The notes under the pieces: model-generated
Databases searched by the model: none
Seen by the model: the letters and a program-made list of their open reading frames with translations, nothing else
What the model was told of the DNA's origin: nothing
Shown: one piece after another, positions 32,876 through 41,323 of the stretch
Numbering within the stretch: position 1 is the stretch's first letter
How the letters are laid out: each line of letters starts with the position of its first letter
Source: Qipengyuania polymorpha
Lineage (GTDB): Bacteria > Pseudomonadota > Alphaproteobacteria > Sphingomonadales > Sphingomonadaceae
Direction of reading: 5' to 3'
NCBI RefSeq assembly: GCF_019711435.1
Contig: NZ_JAIGNK010000004.1
Span: 124,001-188,000 of the forward strand
DNA length: 64,000 bases
Translations under genes and position numbers: made by a program

Positions 32876-33966
32876 TCGGCCACGCGGCGCACGGGGACCA
32901 TGACATTGCAGACATCGGCCCCACCTGCAGGCACGTTGAAGAACGGGTCGCGGCGGTTCGCCCGGGCCTTGACGTAGTCAGCAAAGGTCGGGCCGCCTGC
33001 ATCGAGATATTCGAATTCCGGCCGGTCGTTTTCGGGAAGGTCGCTTGCGACACGCACGCTGAGGATGGGCGTCCGCATGCCCTCGTCCTCGTAAAAGCCC
33101 AACTGGCCCTTGCCGCGCGGCAGGCTGGAGAGGTGTTCGATGCCTTCGACAATCCTCCCCACCAGCGCGATGTTGCGGTCGAGATGGCGCGGTGCGTGAC
33201 CGATGACGGTGTAGAGTTCCGCACCCGTGCCGGCATCGGGCGAAAGGTTGCGGCCCACGCCGACCATGCCGTAGCAGTGGATGGGCCAGACGCTGGAAGG
33301 CCCGGTCGCGTGGTCCTTGTACTTCACGATCGCCCCGGTGGTCTGGTTGACCTGCTCGACGATTATTTCCCCGTCAGTGAAATCCATCGCCACGGGCATG
33401 GCCCCGACAAAAGCAAAGCCGTTTGCGTAAGGGTCGTCGAAACCGGTCCACCCGGGGGCGGCCCTGGTAGTCGGCATCAGTCGCTGGATAGCATCCCGGC
33501 GTCCCCTTGAGGCCCAGAGTTTGTCGAACATGTCCGGCGTATAGGCGAGGACGTAATCCTCCTCGCTGGTTTCGACGAGCCCCTCCGGAAGCGCCTTTGG
33601 CGGCCCGTCGCTTTCGGGATTGTCGTAATTGGCATCGCCCCACTGGACCACGTAATTGTCCTGCACGCGGTTGACGGTAATGTCGTCGAACCAGCCGGAA
33701 CGCGCGAAAGTGCGGATATTGGCGGTCCACTTCTCGCTGAAGGGGGCTGGCATGAGCTGGATGAAGACCTCCCGCGGATTGCCTTCGGCATCGGGGGCGA
33801 GCGTCATGACGAGCAGGTCCTCCGGCGCGACGACGGCCCATTCGTCCGCACCGGCCTTGGCAACGATTTCATTCGGGCTGGGCCGCGGCGTCTCGCCTTC
33901 CTCCTGCGCTGCGATAGGTGAGCTAAGTGCGAGCGCTGCAGCGAGCGAAATCAGGTGCTTGGTCAT
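32872..33966 (-). CDS. Periplasmic cyclophilin-type peptidyl-prolyl isomerase
   Basis: A 364-residue protein with a signal peptide 'ISLAAALALSSPIAAQ'. The cyclophilin fold is diverged but visible: 'EVFIQLMPAPFSEKWTANIRTFARSGWFDDITVNRVQDNYVVQWGD' and 'CYGMVGVGRNLSPDAGTGAELYTVIGHAPRHLDRNIALVGRIVEGIEHL'. It is twice the size of a minimal PPIase, with a long middle insert, and likely aids protein folding in the periplasm. The ATG at 33966 is chosen because it starts the signal peptide. Confidence 0.85.
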   Translation of the reverse strand: MTKHLISLAAALALSSPIAAQEEGETPRPSPNEIVAKAGADEWAVVAPEDLLVMTLAPDAEGNPREVFIQLMPAPFSEKWTANIRTFARSGWFDDITVNRVQDNYVVQWGDANYDNPESDGPPKALPEGLVETSEEDYVLAYTPDMFDKLWASRGRRDAIQRLMPTTRAAPGWTGFDDPYANGFAFVGAMPVAMDFTDGEIIVEQVNQTTGAIVKYKDHATGPSSVWPIHCYGMVGVGRNLSPDAGTGAELYTVIGHAPRHLDRNIALVGRIVEGIEHLSSLPRGKGQLGFYEDEGMRTPILSVRVASDLPENDRPEFEYLDAGGPTFADYVKARANRRDPFFNVPAGGADVCNVMVPVRRVAE

Positions 33967-33994
33967 GGTGCGGGAGCTTGGCAGCATTAGGGCC

Positions 33995-34041
33995 AAACAA
34001 AAAGCCCCTTCGCGCGCGTTGTATGGGCGCAAAGGGGCTTT
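33995..34041 (-). terminator. Terminator or attenuator upstream of the isomerase gene
   Basis: A 10-bp stem (AAAGCCCCTT / AAGGGGCTTT) with a 21-base loop is followed by five T on the minus strand. No protein gene lies upstream on that strand as far as the tRNA at 34265, so this is either the end of a short untranslated RNA from 34042-34260 or an attenuator in the isomerase leader. I find nothing else in 34042-34264. Confidence 0.65.
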
Positions 34042-34264
34042 GAAGCGATGTTCGCAGGGAATGCCATTCCGCGCAGCACCGCAACTTGGGGGGTGTAACC
34101 GGACAATGCGCACGCGCGCGCGCCGGTTCCAACGGTTCGTCGCATTTTGGTTCGGGAGGGGCGGGCCATGGCTGTTGCGCGAGAGAGTGACTCCCGCTAG
34201 AGGCCCGCGGTCCGACCAAGCCACCCGCGCTCAAGCAGCGTAGCGGTAGCGCGAACAGGGACAC

Positions 34265-34355
34265 GGAGCAGTGGCCGAGTGGTCGAAGGCGCACGCCTGG
34301 AAAGTGTGTATACGGTAACCCCGTATCGAGGGTTCGAATCCCTCCTGCTCCGCCA
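34265..34355 (+). tRNA. tRNA-Ser(GGA)
   Basis: A 91-nt serine tRNA with its long variable arm. The acceptor stem pairs GGAGCAG with CTGCTCC, followed by G and an encoded CCA at 34353-34355. The anticodon loop CTGGAAA places GGA at 34299-34301, and the T arm reads GGTTCGAATCC. It is a common integration site for genomic islands; an integrase gene starts 154 bases downstream. Confidence 0.97.
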
Positions 34356-34508
34356 CTTCCCTTTCTCAAGGGTTCCCACCCCTTATCTATTCGACTGTAA
34401 TTGCTTGCATTTGGCGGTGTTCGGTGTCCTAAGCGTTGTCACCCAATGTCACCTAATGCCAGATGATGTGGGGGCAGTTTGGGGGCACGAAATCAGTGAG
34501 GTGGGGGC
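34356..34508 (+). other. Attachment/arm-site region between tRNA-Ser and integrase
   Basis: The gap holds the repeated words TGTCACC-AATG (two copies in 20 bp) and three GGGGGCA boxes (two as GGGGGCAgtttGGGGGCA, one just before the integrase start). G-rich GGGGGCA repeats like these typically lie between a tRNA attachment site and a DUF4102-type integrase. I could not find a second copy of the tRNA 3' end within the window. Confidence 0.5.
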
Positions 34509-35827
34509 ATGCTGACCGACGCAGCAGTCAGAAAAGCGAAGGCGCGCGAAAAAGATTATAAGCTGGCCGATTCCGGTGGGCTGCATCTCTTCGTTACGAA
34601 AACGGGTCATCGATCGTGGCGCTTCAAATACAGATTCGGCGGCAAGGAACGACGACTTGTCTTCGGACCATACCCGGAAGTGTCACTAGCCCAAGCGCGC
34701 AATATGCGCGACGACGCCAAACGGCTTCTTCGAGAAGGTCGGGATCCGAATTACGAAGCCAAACTCGCGAAACTGACTAATACGCAGCGTCACGAGCACA
34801 CGTTTGAAGCGTTGGCGCGCGAATGGCACAGCGTTCAGAAAGATCGCTGGACGGAAGTTCATGCCGACGATTCATCAGCAGTATGGAGCGGGATCTTTTT
34901 CCCGTTTTGGGCGACTTGGCCATGCCAGACATCGATGAGCATCTAGTTCTATCGACTCTCCAGGCAGTCGAAGCGAGGGGAGCGATCGAGACCGCACACC
35001 GGCTCCGGCAACGAATTGCGAGTGTTTTCAAGTTTGCTCGCTTTAGGCAGGTCGTAACACACAATCCTGCCGATATAGGCGAACTCCTGAGGCCCGTGCC
35101 CCGAGGCAAGCGGTGGCCGGCACTTCTCGATCTGGACGAAATACGTGGCTTGATCGCTGCAGTCGACCGTGCCGGCGCCAATCCAGTCACCCGCTTGGCG
35201 TCAAGGTTTATGGCCCTGACGGCTCAGAGACCGGGAATGATCCGAACCGCGCCGTGGTCCGAATTCCACGACATAACATGGTCCGATGCTGGGGCAGTTG
35301 ACGAGAATGCGTATTGGCTCATTCCCGCAGGACGCATGAAGCTGGTACTCGAATTGAAAGGTGATGACGCTTTCGACCACAAGGTCCCGCTGGCTCGCCA
35401 GTCCGTCGAAGTGCTTAAAACGGTTAGACTGACTGGTCGCGGACCTCTGGTTTTTCCGGGCAATCGCTCCTCGTTTAGTCCTTTGAGCGAGAATGCGGTC
35501 AACTATATGTATCATCGCCTTGGTTACAAAGGCCGCCACGTCAGCCATGGTTGGAGGTCGTCATTCTCGACCAAAATGAACGAGCATTTTGCGCGCCAAC
35601 ACGTGGGAGCCGGTCAGCGCCTCGTACTTGAGCGTCTGATTGTCGACTTGATGCTCGCGCATACGCCTGCTGGAATGTCAGAAACCGAACGCCGATATAA
35701 TAGAGCAGGATTTATGGATCGTCGGCGCGAAATCGCGCAGCTCTGGGCCGACTGGATCATGGACGAGCAGATGAGCAGCACCGAGTTGCTTGAAGGGCCA
35801 AGGCGACCACTATCCAAGTCTCGCTAA
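34509..35827 (+). pseudogene. tRNA-type tyrosine integrase, frameshifted
   Basis: Residues from 34509 start with the DUF4102 arm-binding domain ('LTDAAVRKAKAREKDYKLADSGGLHLFVTKTGHRSWRFKYRFGG'). Around 34870 the reading moves by one frame: 'WTEVHAD' continues only in another frame as 'FISSMERDLFPVLGDL', so a single base is missing. The remainder is intact, with the catalytic Arg in 'AQRPGMIRTAPW', 'HGWRSSFST' (HxxR) and the Tyr in 'RRYNRAGF'. The enzyme would integrate the island into tRNA-Ser. The frameshift makes it a pseudogene unless the base is a sequencing error. Confidence 0.85.
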
Positions 35828-36117
35828 GTTGGATTTTGCATCCAATCGGCGATTTGGGACTCACGCCAAGCAACCATGTTTACGCCGAGATTAACTTGGC
35901 GGGGGAAAGTGCCCCTCCCGATTTTTCGGTATAGGGTGGAGCAGCTCATACCCGTCACATAGAGAACCTCTTCGACACGCATGAACCGATCCAAACGCGC
36001 GTAGTTGCCGACAGAAGGCAGTTGGGTGCCGCTGTCGAGCGGGCATAGTGGTATCTCTTCATCGTTTTCCAGACGCTCGGCGGACATTCGGCGGTCGATG
36101 CGATTGTTCTTGGGCAT
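35824..36117 (-). CDS. AlpA-type excisionase/regulator
   Basis: A 97-residue product from ATG 36117, with alternative starts at 36153 and 36216. The C-terminal 55 residues form the AlpA/MerR-like helix-turn-helix: 'RVEEVLYVTGMSCSTLYRKIGRGTFPRQVNLGVNMVAWRESQIADWM'. AlpA proteins activate integrase genes or act as excisionases in tRNA-integrated islands. Its stop overlaps the convergent integrase stop. The N-terminal part is polar and not recognised. Longer starts would overlap the divergent gene at 36178. Confidence 0.8.
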   Translation of the reverse strand: MPKNNRIDRRMSAERLENDEEIPLCPLDSGTQLPSVGNYARLDRFMRVEEVLYVTGMSCSTLYRKIGRGTFPRQVNLGVNMVAWRESQIADWMQNPT

Positions 36118-36177
36118 GGGCGTTTCTACCCATGTCCAGGGCGAGCCGCGCATGGGGCACCCCACCAACCCTTCTCT

Positions 36178-36849
36178 TTGGTGCTCATTGCTGTAGAAGA
36201 AACTCCGGTAAAACATCGACTTTCTGACCAATTTCCAACCGTTCCGCTCGCGCTTTGCGATGGAGACGAGCGCAACGCTCACCTCGAACGCCACTACAGT
36301 AGCCAACTCAATACGGTCCGCTTCGATGCCCGCAGCGAAGCTGGCTGGACGAGCATGTTCAACCACCTAGACAATGTTCCTGCAGATCATGCGGTGGTGG
36401 TCGATCTTCCGGCAGGCGCAGGCTGCATGCTGCACCAAGAAGCGGCGCGGCTTATCGCCAACGAAGACCTCGGAATGCCTACGATACATGTCTGGGTGGC
36501 AACCCCAGGTGAGGATTCGGTTCGCCTTTTCCGCGACCTCATGGCCATCGCACCTGCATCACGAACAGCGTTCGTTATGAACAAGCATAACGATGAAAGT
36601 CTTGGTCGCTTCGACATCTGGATGAACTCCCGGACACGCGCTGAATTTCTCGCAGAAGGCGGATTGGAGGTGACTCTGCCGAAGCTGCCGCAACGCCCGC
36701 ATGACATGATTGCCAACCAACGGCTGCCCTTTCCCTCGGAACGCCCCGCGAGTTGGTTGCGTGGTGACTGGTTCACCTTCCTCTCGTTCAGGGCAGCAGT
36801 CGAACGCGAACAGGCCTCGCTGATCCGCCTGATCGAGGAGATGTGCTGA
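36178..36849 (+). CDS. ParA/MobD-like protein with degenerate P-loop
   Basis: A 223-residue product starting at TTG 36178 or GTG 36181. The pattern 'PLALCDGDERNAHLERHYS' and the Walker-B-like 'AVVVDLPAGAG' resemble ParA/MobD/TraL ATPases of mobilisation regions. The expected N-terminal GKGGVGKT loop is absent: the first strand 'LVLIAVEETPVKHRLSD' has no GKS/T, so nucleotide binding is doubtful, or the 5' end has been replaced. It overlaps the next gene by one base and lies two genes before mobC. Confidence 0.6.
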   Translation: MVLIAVEETPVKHRLSDQFPTVPLALCDGDERNAHLERHYSSQLNTVRFDARSEAGWTSMFNHLDNVPADHAVVVDLPAGAGCMLHQEAARLIANEDLGMPTIHVWVATPGEDSVRLFRDLMAIAPASRTAFVMNKHNDESLGRFDIWMNSRTRAEFLAEGGLEVTLPKLPQRPHDMIANQRLPFPSERPASWLRGDWFTFLSFRAAVEREQASLIRLIEEMC

Positions 36850-37430
36850 TGGTTACGATCAAAGAACTCTTCATTCGTATGGTCGACCGTTCGCCCGACA
36901 AACGTGACTGCGAATTGATCGACAAATTGGCGATTACCCTTCCCGACGAACTCAAGAATGATATTGGGATGAAGGCCGAGCTTGTCTTGCGTGCTGCCCA
37001 CATTCGGCAGCTCGAAGAAGTGATGAACGAAGCAGCAAATGTGGTTCGCCGCAAGGTCGAAATCGACGGCGAGAAGTGGGCCATGGATGCTGCCAATCGG
37101 GTCTGGCGCCGTGTCGAAGCACAGCTTCCTCCCAGCGCCTCTACGAAAGTCTTCTGGACGCTCATCGCGATCACATTTTGGTCTGCGTTGCTGGGGGCTG
37201 TCTTTCACAACATGGGCTGGAACTCGAGCGAAGAGACATACGAAACGGCCAGTGAAAGTCTGCAGGCTCTGACCGAGACCGAATTCGCCTTCTGCGTGGT
37301 CTATGCAGCTCAACATGCATCGCAGATCCGGTCCGGGAAAGGGCCCGGAGACGCCGCAAAAGCGTTGCGCGCTTCTACGCGCAATTGCGCCGCAGAATAC
37401 GATCAAAGGCGCGTGGCGCTGCAGCAATAA
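36849..37430 (+). CDS. Hypothetical one-TM protein of the mobilisation region
   Basis: A 193-residue protein from ATG 36849 (TGATG overlap with the preceding gene). It has a cytosolic helical N-terminal half, one membrane helix (about 100-120, 'VFWTLIAITFWSALLGAVFH') and a C-terminal part with two cysteines. Its place between the ParA-like gene and mobC suggests a role in transfer or maintenance of the element, but no domain is recognised. Confidence 0.7.
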   Translation: MVTIKELFIRMVDRSPDKRDCELIDKLAITLPDELKNDIGMKAELVLRAAHIRQLEEVMNEAANVVRRKVEIDGEKWAMDAANRVWRRVEAQLPPSASTKVFWTLIAITFWSALLGAVFHNMGWNSSEETYETASESLQALTETEFAFCVVYAAQHASQIRSGKGPGDAAKALRASTRNCAAEYDQRRVALQQ

Positions 37431-37678
37431 GACTGAAGAGTGAAGTAGTGCGACCGCATTCGCGGTCGGCTGCCACCTCAATGGGTTCCTTAAACGGAAT
37501 AGTGAGGAAATGAGCAAGGGCTGGCTATCGACTACCGCGCCCGTCCTTCGACGTCGCGGAGGCTACTCTCTGTCGTTCAACTCTGTCGCGCACCCTGCGT
37601 AGCCTGACCTTGCTGGTGGCAGTTTCGCCTGCCCCCAGACCCCCACACTGAACCACTAATGCTTAACAAGAGGAAGGA
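37431..37678. other. Noncoding region before mobC, candidate oriT
   Basis: No gene fits this 248-bp gap. It contains a 7-bp stem hairpin CGACCGC-ATTC-GCGGTCG (37451-37468) and, about 120 bases later, an ACCCTGCG word that loosely resembles the CCTGC nick region of MOBP oriT sites. The stretch ends in AGAGGAAGG, the ribosome-binding site of mobC. The oriT idea rests on position and hairpin alone. Confidence 0.3.
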
Positions 37679-38002
37679 ATGAAAATGCCTGGAAAACCCG
37701 GATCCGAGACCCGCTATCGCAACCACGTTCGCACAACCCGTTGGAGCGACCAGGAACTTGCCTACCTGACTGAGCTCGCGCATTACTCCGGATGCTCGGT
37801 CCCGGAGCTACTTCGCCGCCTGGTCTGCCGTGCCAACCACCAGATTATCATTTCGCGCGATTTAGTTTACCAAGTGACTAGGCTTGGCACGAACGTCAAT
37901 CAGATCGCCAAGAAGCTCAACAGTGAGCAGCCGGTCTCTGCTGATGAACTGACGGCTGCATATCAGCAGCTTCTGAAAGCCGTGAGCGTCGCGCGATCAT
38001 GA
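37679..38002 (+). CDS. mobC: MobC-like relaxosome accessory protein
   Basis: A 107-residue protein. 'RTTRWSDQELAYLTELAHYSGCSVPELLRRLVC' looks like a ribbon-helix-helix DNA-binding start, and 'YQVTRLGTNVNQIAKKLN' is the hallmark of the bacterial mobilisation protein MobC family. It helps the relaxase open oriT. AGAGGAAGG lies before its ATG. Its stop overlaps the relaxase start. Confidence 0.88.
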   Translation: MKMPGKPGSETRYRNHVRTTRWSDQELAYLTELAHYSGCSVPELLRRLVCRANHQIIISRDLVYQVTRLGTNVNQIAKKLNSEQPVSADELTAAYQQLLKAVSVARS

Positions 38003-39555
38003 TTGCCAACCCCACCTGGGGCGCGAACTTTGCGGGCCTTGTCGACTACTTGACCGAGAACCGCGACCACCAGGTCCTCCATTTTGAAGTGGTATCGTCC
38101 GTCGAAAATGCCGCTGCGGAAATGGAGGCTGCCGCATCGTTGAACAGCCGCGCAAAGAACAAGCTTCTCCATCTCTCGCTTTCTGCAGCCCATGAAGATG
38201 GCCAGCTTTCTGATGACAAATGGCTTTATATTGTAAGCCAGCAGCAAGAGGCCCTTGGCCTTGACGGCCATGCATTTGTCGTTGTGCGTCATGAAGACAC
38301 TGAGCATGACCACGTGCATGTCTTCTGGTCCACCATTTCACCGCGAACTGGGAAGACACCACCCAAAATGTGGTTCCTTAAGAAGGGCTGCGCGACTGAA
38401 AATATCGGCCCGCAAGCCCTGACAACTGAACAGGTTGCGCGCGTTCCAGAGGCCTATCGCGCTCTGCGAAGCTTCGACTTCCGCGCCTTGGCGAGGGTAC
38501 AAGATGTCTGTCGCCGCGTTGCGCGCGAGCTGGACCTGCGCCGACTGAATACGCCGCAGGAGGCCAAAGCGCAGCGTTTGAAAGCGTTGGAAAGGGAAGC
38601 CGAACCTGGTCAGAGAAAGCGTGCCGAGCGCACGGGTTCGGTGCCGCTGATGGAACGATCTGAAGAAATTCGAGAGGCTCTAGACCAGCGAGTTTGGCAA
38701 TCGAGAAGTGATGCACTCGCAGCCATCGGTTTGCAGCTTGAACCTGTCTACACTGGCACAAAAACGAAGAGGCTTCGCGGTCTCACTATCGCTGATATCT
38801 CGGATCCGGGTAACAAGCTGAAAGCCTCTGCACTGGACACGGGCGTTCAGAAGTTCGGCTTGGGGTCACTGGACAAACGCATACTCAAAGGCACGCCAGA
38901 CTTCAAAACATGGTGGCCCGAACGAAAGATGTCGTCCTCTTTTGAGCCTCTTCAAACTCCAGATGCGCGGTCAGAGCTCAAACAAGACTATGATCTGGAA
39001 GTCGCTCAACACAAGCTCGACCAGGAAAAACGCCGTCGCGAGCTAGCGGATTTGCGCATACGCCAGACCCGTGAGTTGCGCGCCAAACGGCGCGCCCTCA
39101 TGAAGCAACGCAAAAACGAAGCTATACGGTTGAAGCCGTCGGAACGTCGAGCATTCTATTCGCGATTTTCGCAACAAGTCCGCAAGCGCGAGCTTGCAGA
39201 ATTGGAAGCTCGCCACAGAGTCGAGAGATCGCCACTAAGGCGCAGACGAATGCCAACATGGCACCAGTTTATAGCGGCTCGTGCCGATGCTGGTTGTCAA
39301 AAAGCAGGCGTGGTTCTGGCAGCGATGCGGCCTGTCCAAACAGTCAAGAAGACAGTCACAGCAACTGGTCCGAAGAAGCGATTGTCGGTTCCGAACAAGG
39401 AGCATTCCAAAGATCAGCACTTAGCCAACCAACCGACAACGCGCATCCCAAAATCAAAGTCTTTTCTCTCTGGTCGAAATCAAGGAAACACCGAAATGCC
39501 CGAGCATTTGGCCGCGTATTGGCAGCGTCATAAGGGTGGCCAAGGTCGGTCTTGA
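37999..39555 (+). CDS. MOBP-type relaxase
   Basis: A 518-residue protein with an N-terminal relaxase domain: 'LHLSLSAAHEDGQLSDDKW' (motif II region) and the metal-binding 'VVVRHEDTEHDHVHVFWS' (motif III, HxDxxHxHxH type). The catalytic Tyr cannot be assigned with certainty. The C-terminal half is basic and helical with a coiled coil (about 320-400), ending in a low-complexity tail. It would nick oriT and pilot the strand, using conjugation machinery from elsewhere, as no type IV secretion gene is present. It overlaps mobC by four bases. Confidence 0.88.
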   Translation: MIANPTWGANFAGLVDYLTENRDHQVLHFEVVSSVENAAAEMEAAASLNSRAKNKLLHLSLSAAHEDGQLSDDKWLYIVSQQQEALGLDGHAFVVVRHEDTEHDHVHVFWSTISPRTGKTPPKMWFLKKGCATENIGPQALTTEQVARVPEAYRALRSFDFRALARVQDVCRRVARELDLRRLNTPQEAKAQRLKALEREAEPGQRKRAERTGSVPLMERSEEIREALDQRVWQSRSDALAAIGLQLEPVYTGTKTKRLRGLTIADISDPGNKLKASALDTGVQKFGLGSLDKRILKGTPDFKTWWPERKMSSSFEPLQTPDARSELKQDYDLEVAQHKLDQEKRRRELADLRIRQTRELRAKRRALMKQRKNEAIRLKPSERRAFYSRFSQQVRKRELAELEARHRVERSPLRRRRMPTWHQFIAARADAGCQKAGVVLAAMRPVQTVKKTVTATGPKKRLSVPNKEHSKDQHLANQPTTRIPKSKSFLSGRNQGNTEMPEHLAAYWQRHKGGQGRS

Positions 39556-39702
39556 GGGTTCGGCTCGCTGCCTTTCATTGGCAGCTTTGCGCCCCATTAC
39601 GGACGTTCAGGCTCTCCCTGAGAATACCTGAGAGCGGACCGGCAGCTTTGCTTCGGCAACGAGTACCGTCAATGTCCGATTATGGGTGGAAAGCTGACGT
39701 CA

Positions 39703-39876
39703 CTACTCTGGCGAACGGAACACGGCATAGATGCAGTATCCTCCCTGCATTTCCCAACGGCCACCAGCATCAAGACACGCGTCAATGCTTCGCTGTTCTC
39801 TAAACCACCAACCCAGATATGCTCCAATGGAAACGGCCACTACGATTAGCAGGATGGTTTTCGTTCGGTTGCTCAT
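39703..39876 (-). CDS. Small one-TM protein, 57 residues
   Basis: From ATG 39876 the minus strand encodes 57 residues: a basic start, one membrane helix ('ILLIVVAVSIGAYLGWWF'), then 'REQRSIDACLDAGGRWEMQGGYC', where the D-A-C-L-D-A-G-G-R-W spacing before a second Cys is a pattern I associate with small sphingomonad envelope proteins. It is short but shows strong coding character. It lies alone in a 500-bp stretch after the relaxase, in which I find no other gene. Confidence 0.6.
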   Translation of the reverse strand: MSNRTKTILLIVVAVSIGAYLGWWFREQRSIDACLDAGGRWEMQGGYCIYAVFRSPE

Positions 39877-40059
39877 GGCCCGACTATCGTCTTATTGACC
39901 AGGTTCCGCAATCGGGTCGGAAGCGGAATGGCAGCTCTTTGAGGAATTTGGGCGAAAGCAGACGAACAGTTAGCGGCCCAAAATACGCTTCACCGCTTAT
40001 GTCGAGCGCAGAACTGCACACAGGAATTGGCAGCTGCGGTGGGCATTATGGCGCGGTGA

Positions 40060-40476
40060 CTATAGCACCAGAGCAATCCTATGGGCGGGACCCCGCTTGG
40101 ATCGTAGCCACGCAAAACGCTCAGGGTCCTGATCAAGCAGAAATGCCCGTATGCGATCGCGCTCTGCATCAGGCATGCGAGCGAGTAACACCTTGATGTC
40201 GTGGTCGACTGCCGCTCTAGCTGCCCCCCGCTCCTCGGCTTTCATAAACCAATCACGCCCTGCAATGATCTCGTTCAGCTCCATGTGAACGGCCCCGAGG
40301 AGTGTGCAGGGGCGGTAGTCGTTCGGTGCAAGTGCGTGCGCCTCCTCGCCCAACGCTTTGGCCTCAGCATGGCGATCGACGGCTCTCAAGGCTGCGCCAC
40401 GTGTAGTTGCCAACGCCGATCGCACCTTGGGCGATGATTTTTCAGTCGCGGCCAGCGCGTCCTCGGTGGCTGATCA
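40060..40476 (-). pseudogene. TPR protein C-terminal fragment
   Basis: An open minus-strand frame of about 138 codons without a convincing start begins right after a TGA. It reads as TPR-like helices: 'RGAALRAVDRHAEAKALGEEAHALAPNDYRPCTLLGAVHMELNEIIAGRDWF' and then 'KVLLARMPDAERDRIRAFLL'. A GTG at 40425 could start a 121-residue product, but the homology-like sequence begins earlier. It looks like the 3' end of a larger gene cut off by recombination. Confidence 0.6.
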
Positions 40477-40736
40477 AGGCGTCCGAAGGATTTGATCGGA
40501 ATCCGCGCCGTTATGCTGTCGCGCTCGGTTGCGAGGTCGAGCATGCCAGTGAGTTCGTATACGCCGACAATATCGACCTGATCTCAGCTGGAGTAGCCAC
40601 CGAGATTGGGGCATCCTGCAGGATCTGCCCTCGAACAGGCTGCGACCAACGCGCATATCCTCCCAGCGACCAGCAGATCGAAGTCGATCTGTTCGAAAGG
40701 GGCGTTGTTCCCTATTCGATGCGACAAAGCGGCTAG
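40437..40736 (+). pseudogene. Short-chain fatty acyl regulator (XRE/DUF2083) C-terminal fragment
   Basis: The translation 'FQSRPARPRWLIKASEG' followed by 'RRYAVALGCEVEHASEFVYAD' and 'IGASCRICPRTGCDQRAYPP' matches the C-terminal domain of XRE-family short-chain fatty-acyl regulators (RamB/ScfR type), with the three conserved cysteines. The helix-turn-helix and sensor N-terminus are missing. Its 5' end overlaps the opposite-strand TPR fragment, so the two broken genes meet at a recombination joint near 40,440-40,480. Confidence 0.65.
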
Positions 40737-40756
40737 ATGCTGATCTGGCGAAACGG

Positions 40757-41323
40757 ATGAGAGCGATGGGCGAAGAGCGATCGCAAGAGATAGAGAGCGA
40801 ACAAGCCAAAATGCATACAGCCAGCACAGCCCACAGATGGCGAGAGATGGTTGCGGACGATCTCCCGCGCGTGCTTGCCATCGCGGACAGGTGCCATCCC
40901 GATCATCCTGAAGACGAGGCGGTGTTTCGAGAGCGGCTCGAACTTTTCGCAGGAGGATGCTGTGTTCTCGAGCAAGACGGGGAGACCGTTGGATACATCA
41001 TTTGTCACCCCGCTACTTTCGGCCACCCGGTGCCACTGGACACACTGCTAGGCGCACTGCCTGACAATGCGGATGTGCTCTACATTCATGATATCTCGAT
41101 AGACTTGGGTATGCGCGGTCAAGGGCTTGCAAGTGAGGCGGTTGATCACGCGAAGCGGCTTGCCCGCAAGCACGATTATGACCGGGTTGCACTGGTGGCG
41201 GTCAATCGCTCTCAGGATTTTTGGGCAAAGCATGAGTTTATGATCATAGCCGACGAGGACATCGGCAAAGCGCTGGTCGGATATGGTGGAGCCAGTAGCT
41301 ATATGGTCTGCGATCTCACCTAG
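40757..41323 (+). CDS. GNAT family N-acetyltransferase
   Basis: A 188-residue protein; a start at the internal Met (40811) would remove an unusual polar N-terminus. The acetyl-CoA-binding core is visible as 'VLYIHDISIDLGMRGQGLASEAVDHAKRLARKHDYDRVALVAVNRSQDFWAKHEF' (strand 4, the RGQGLA pyrophosphate loop, and the final Trp/His motif). The acceptor is unknown. Its stop overlaps the stop of convergent nsrR. Confidence 0.85.
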   Translation: MRAMGEERSQEIESEQAKMHTASTAHRWREMVADDLPRVLAIADRCHPDHPEDEAVFRERLELFAGGCCVLEQDGETVGYIICHPATFGHPVPLDTLLGALPDNADVLYIHDISIDLGMRGQGLASEAVDHAKRLARKHDYDRVALVAVNRSQDFWAKHEFMIIADEDIGKALVGYGGASSYMVCDLT

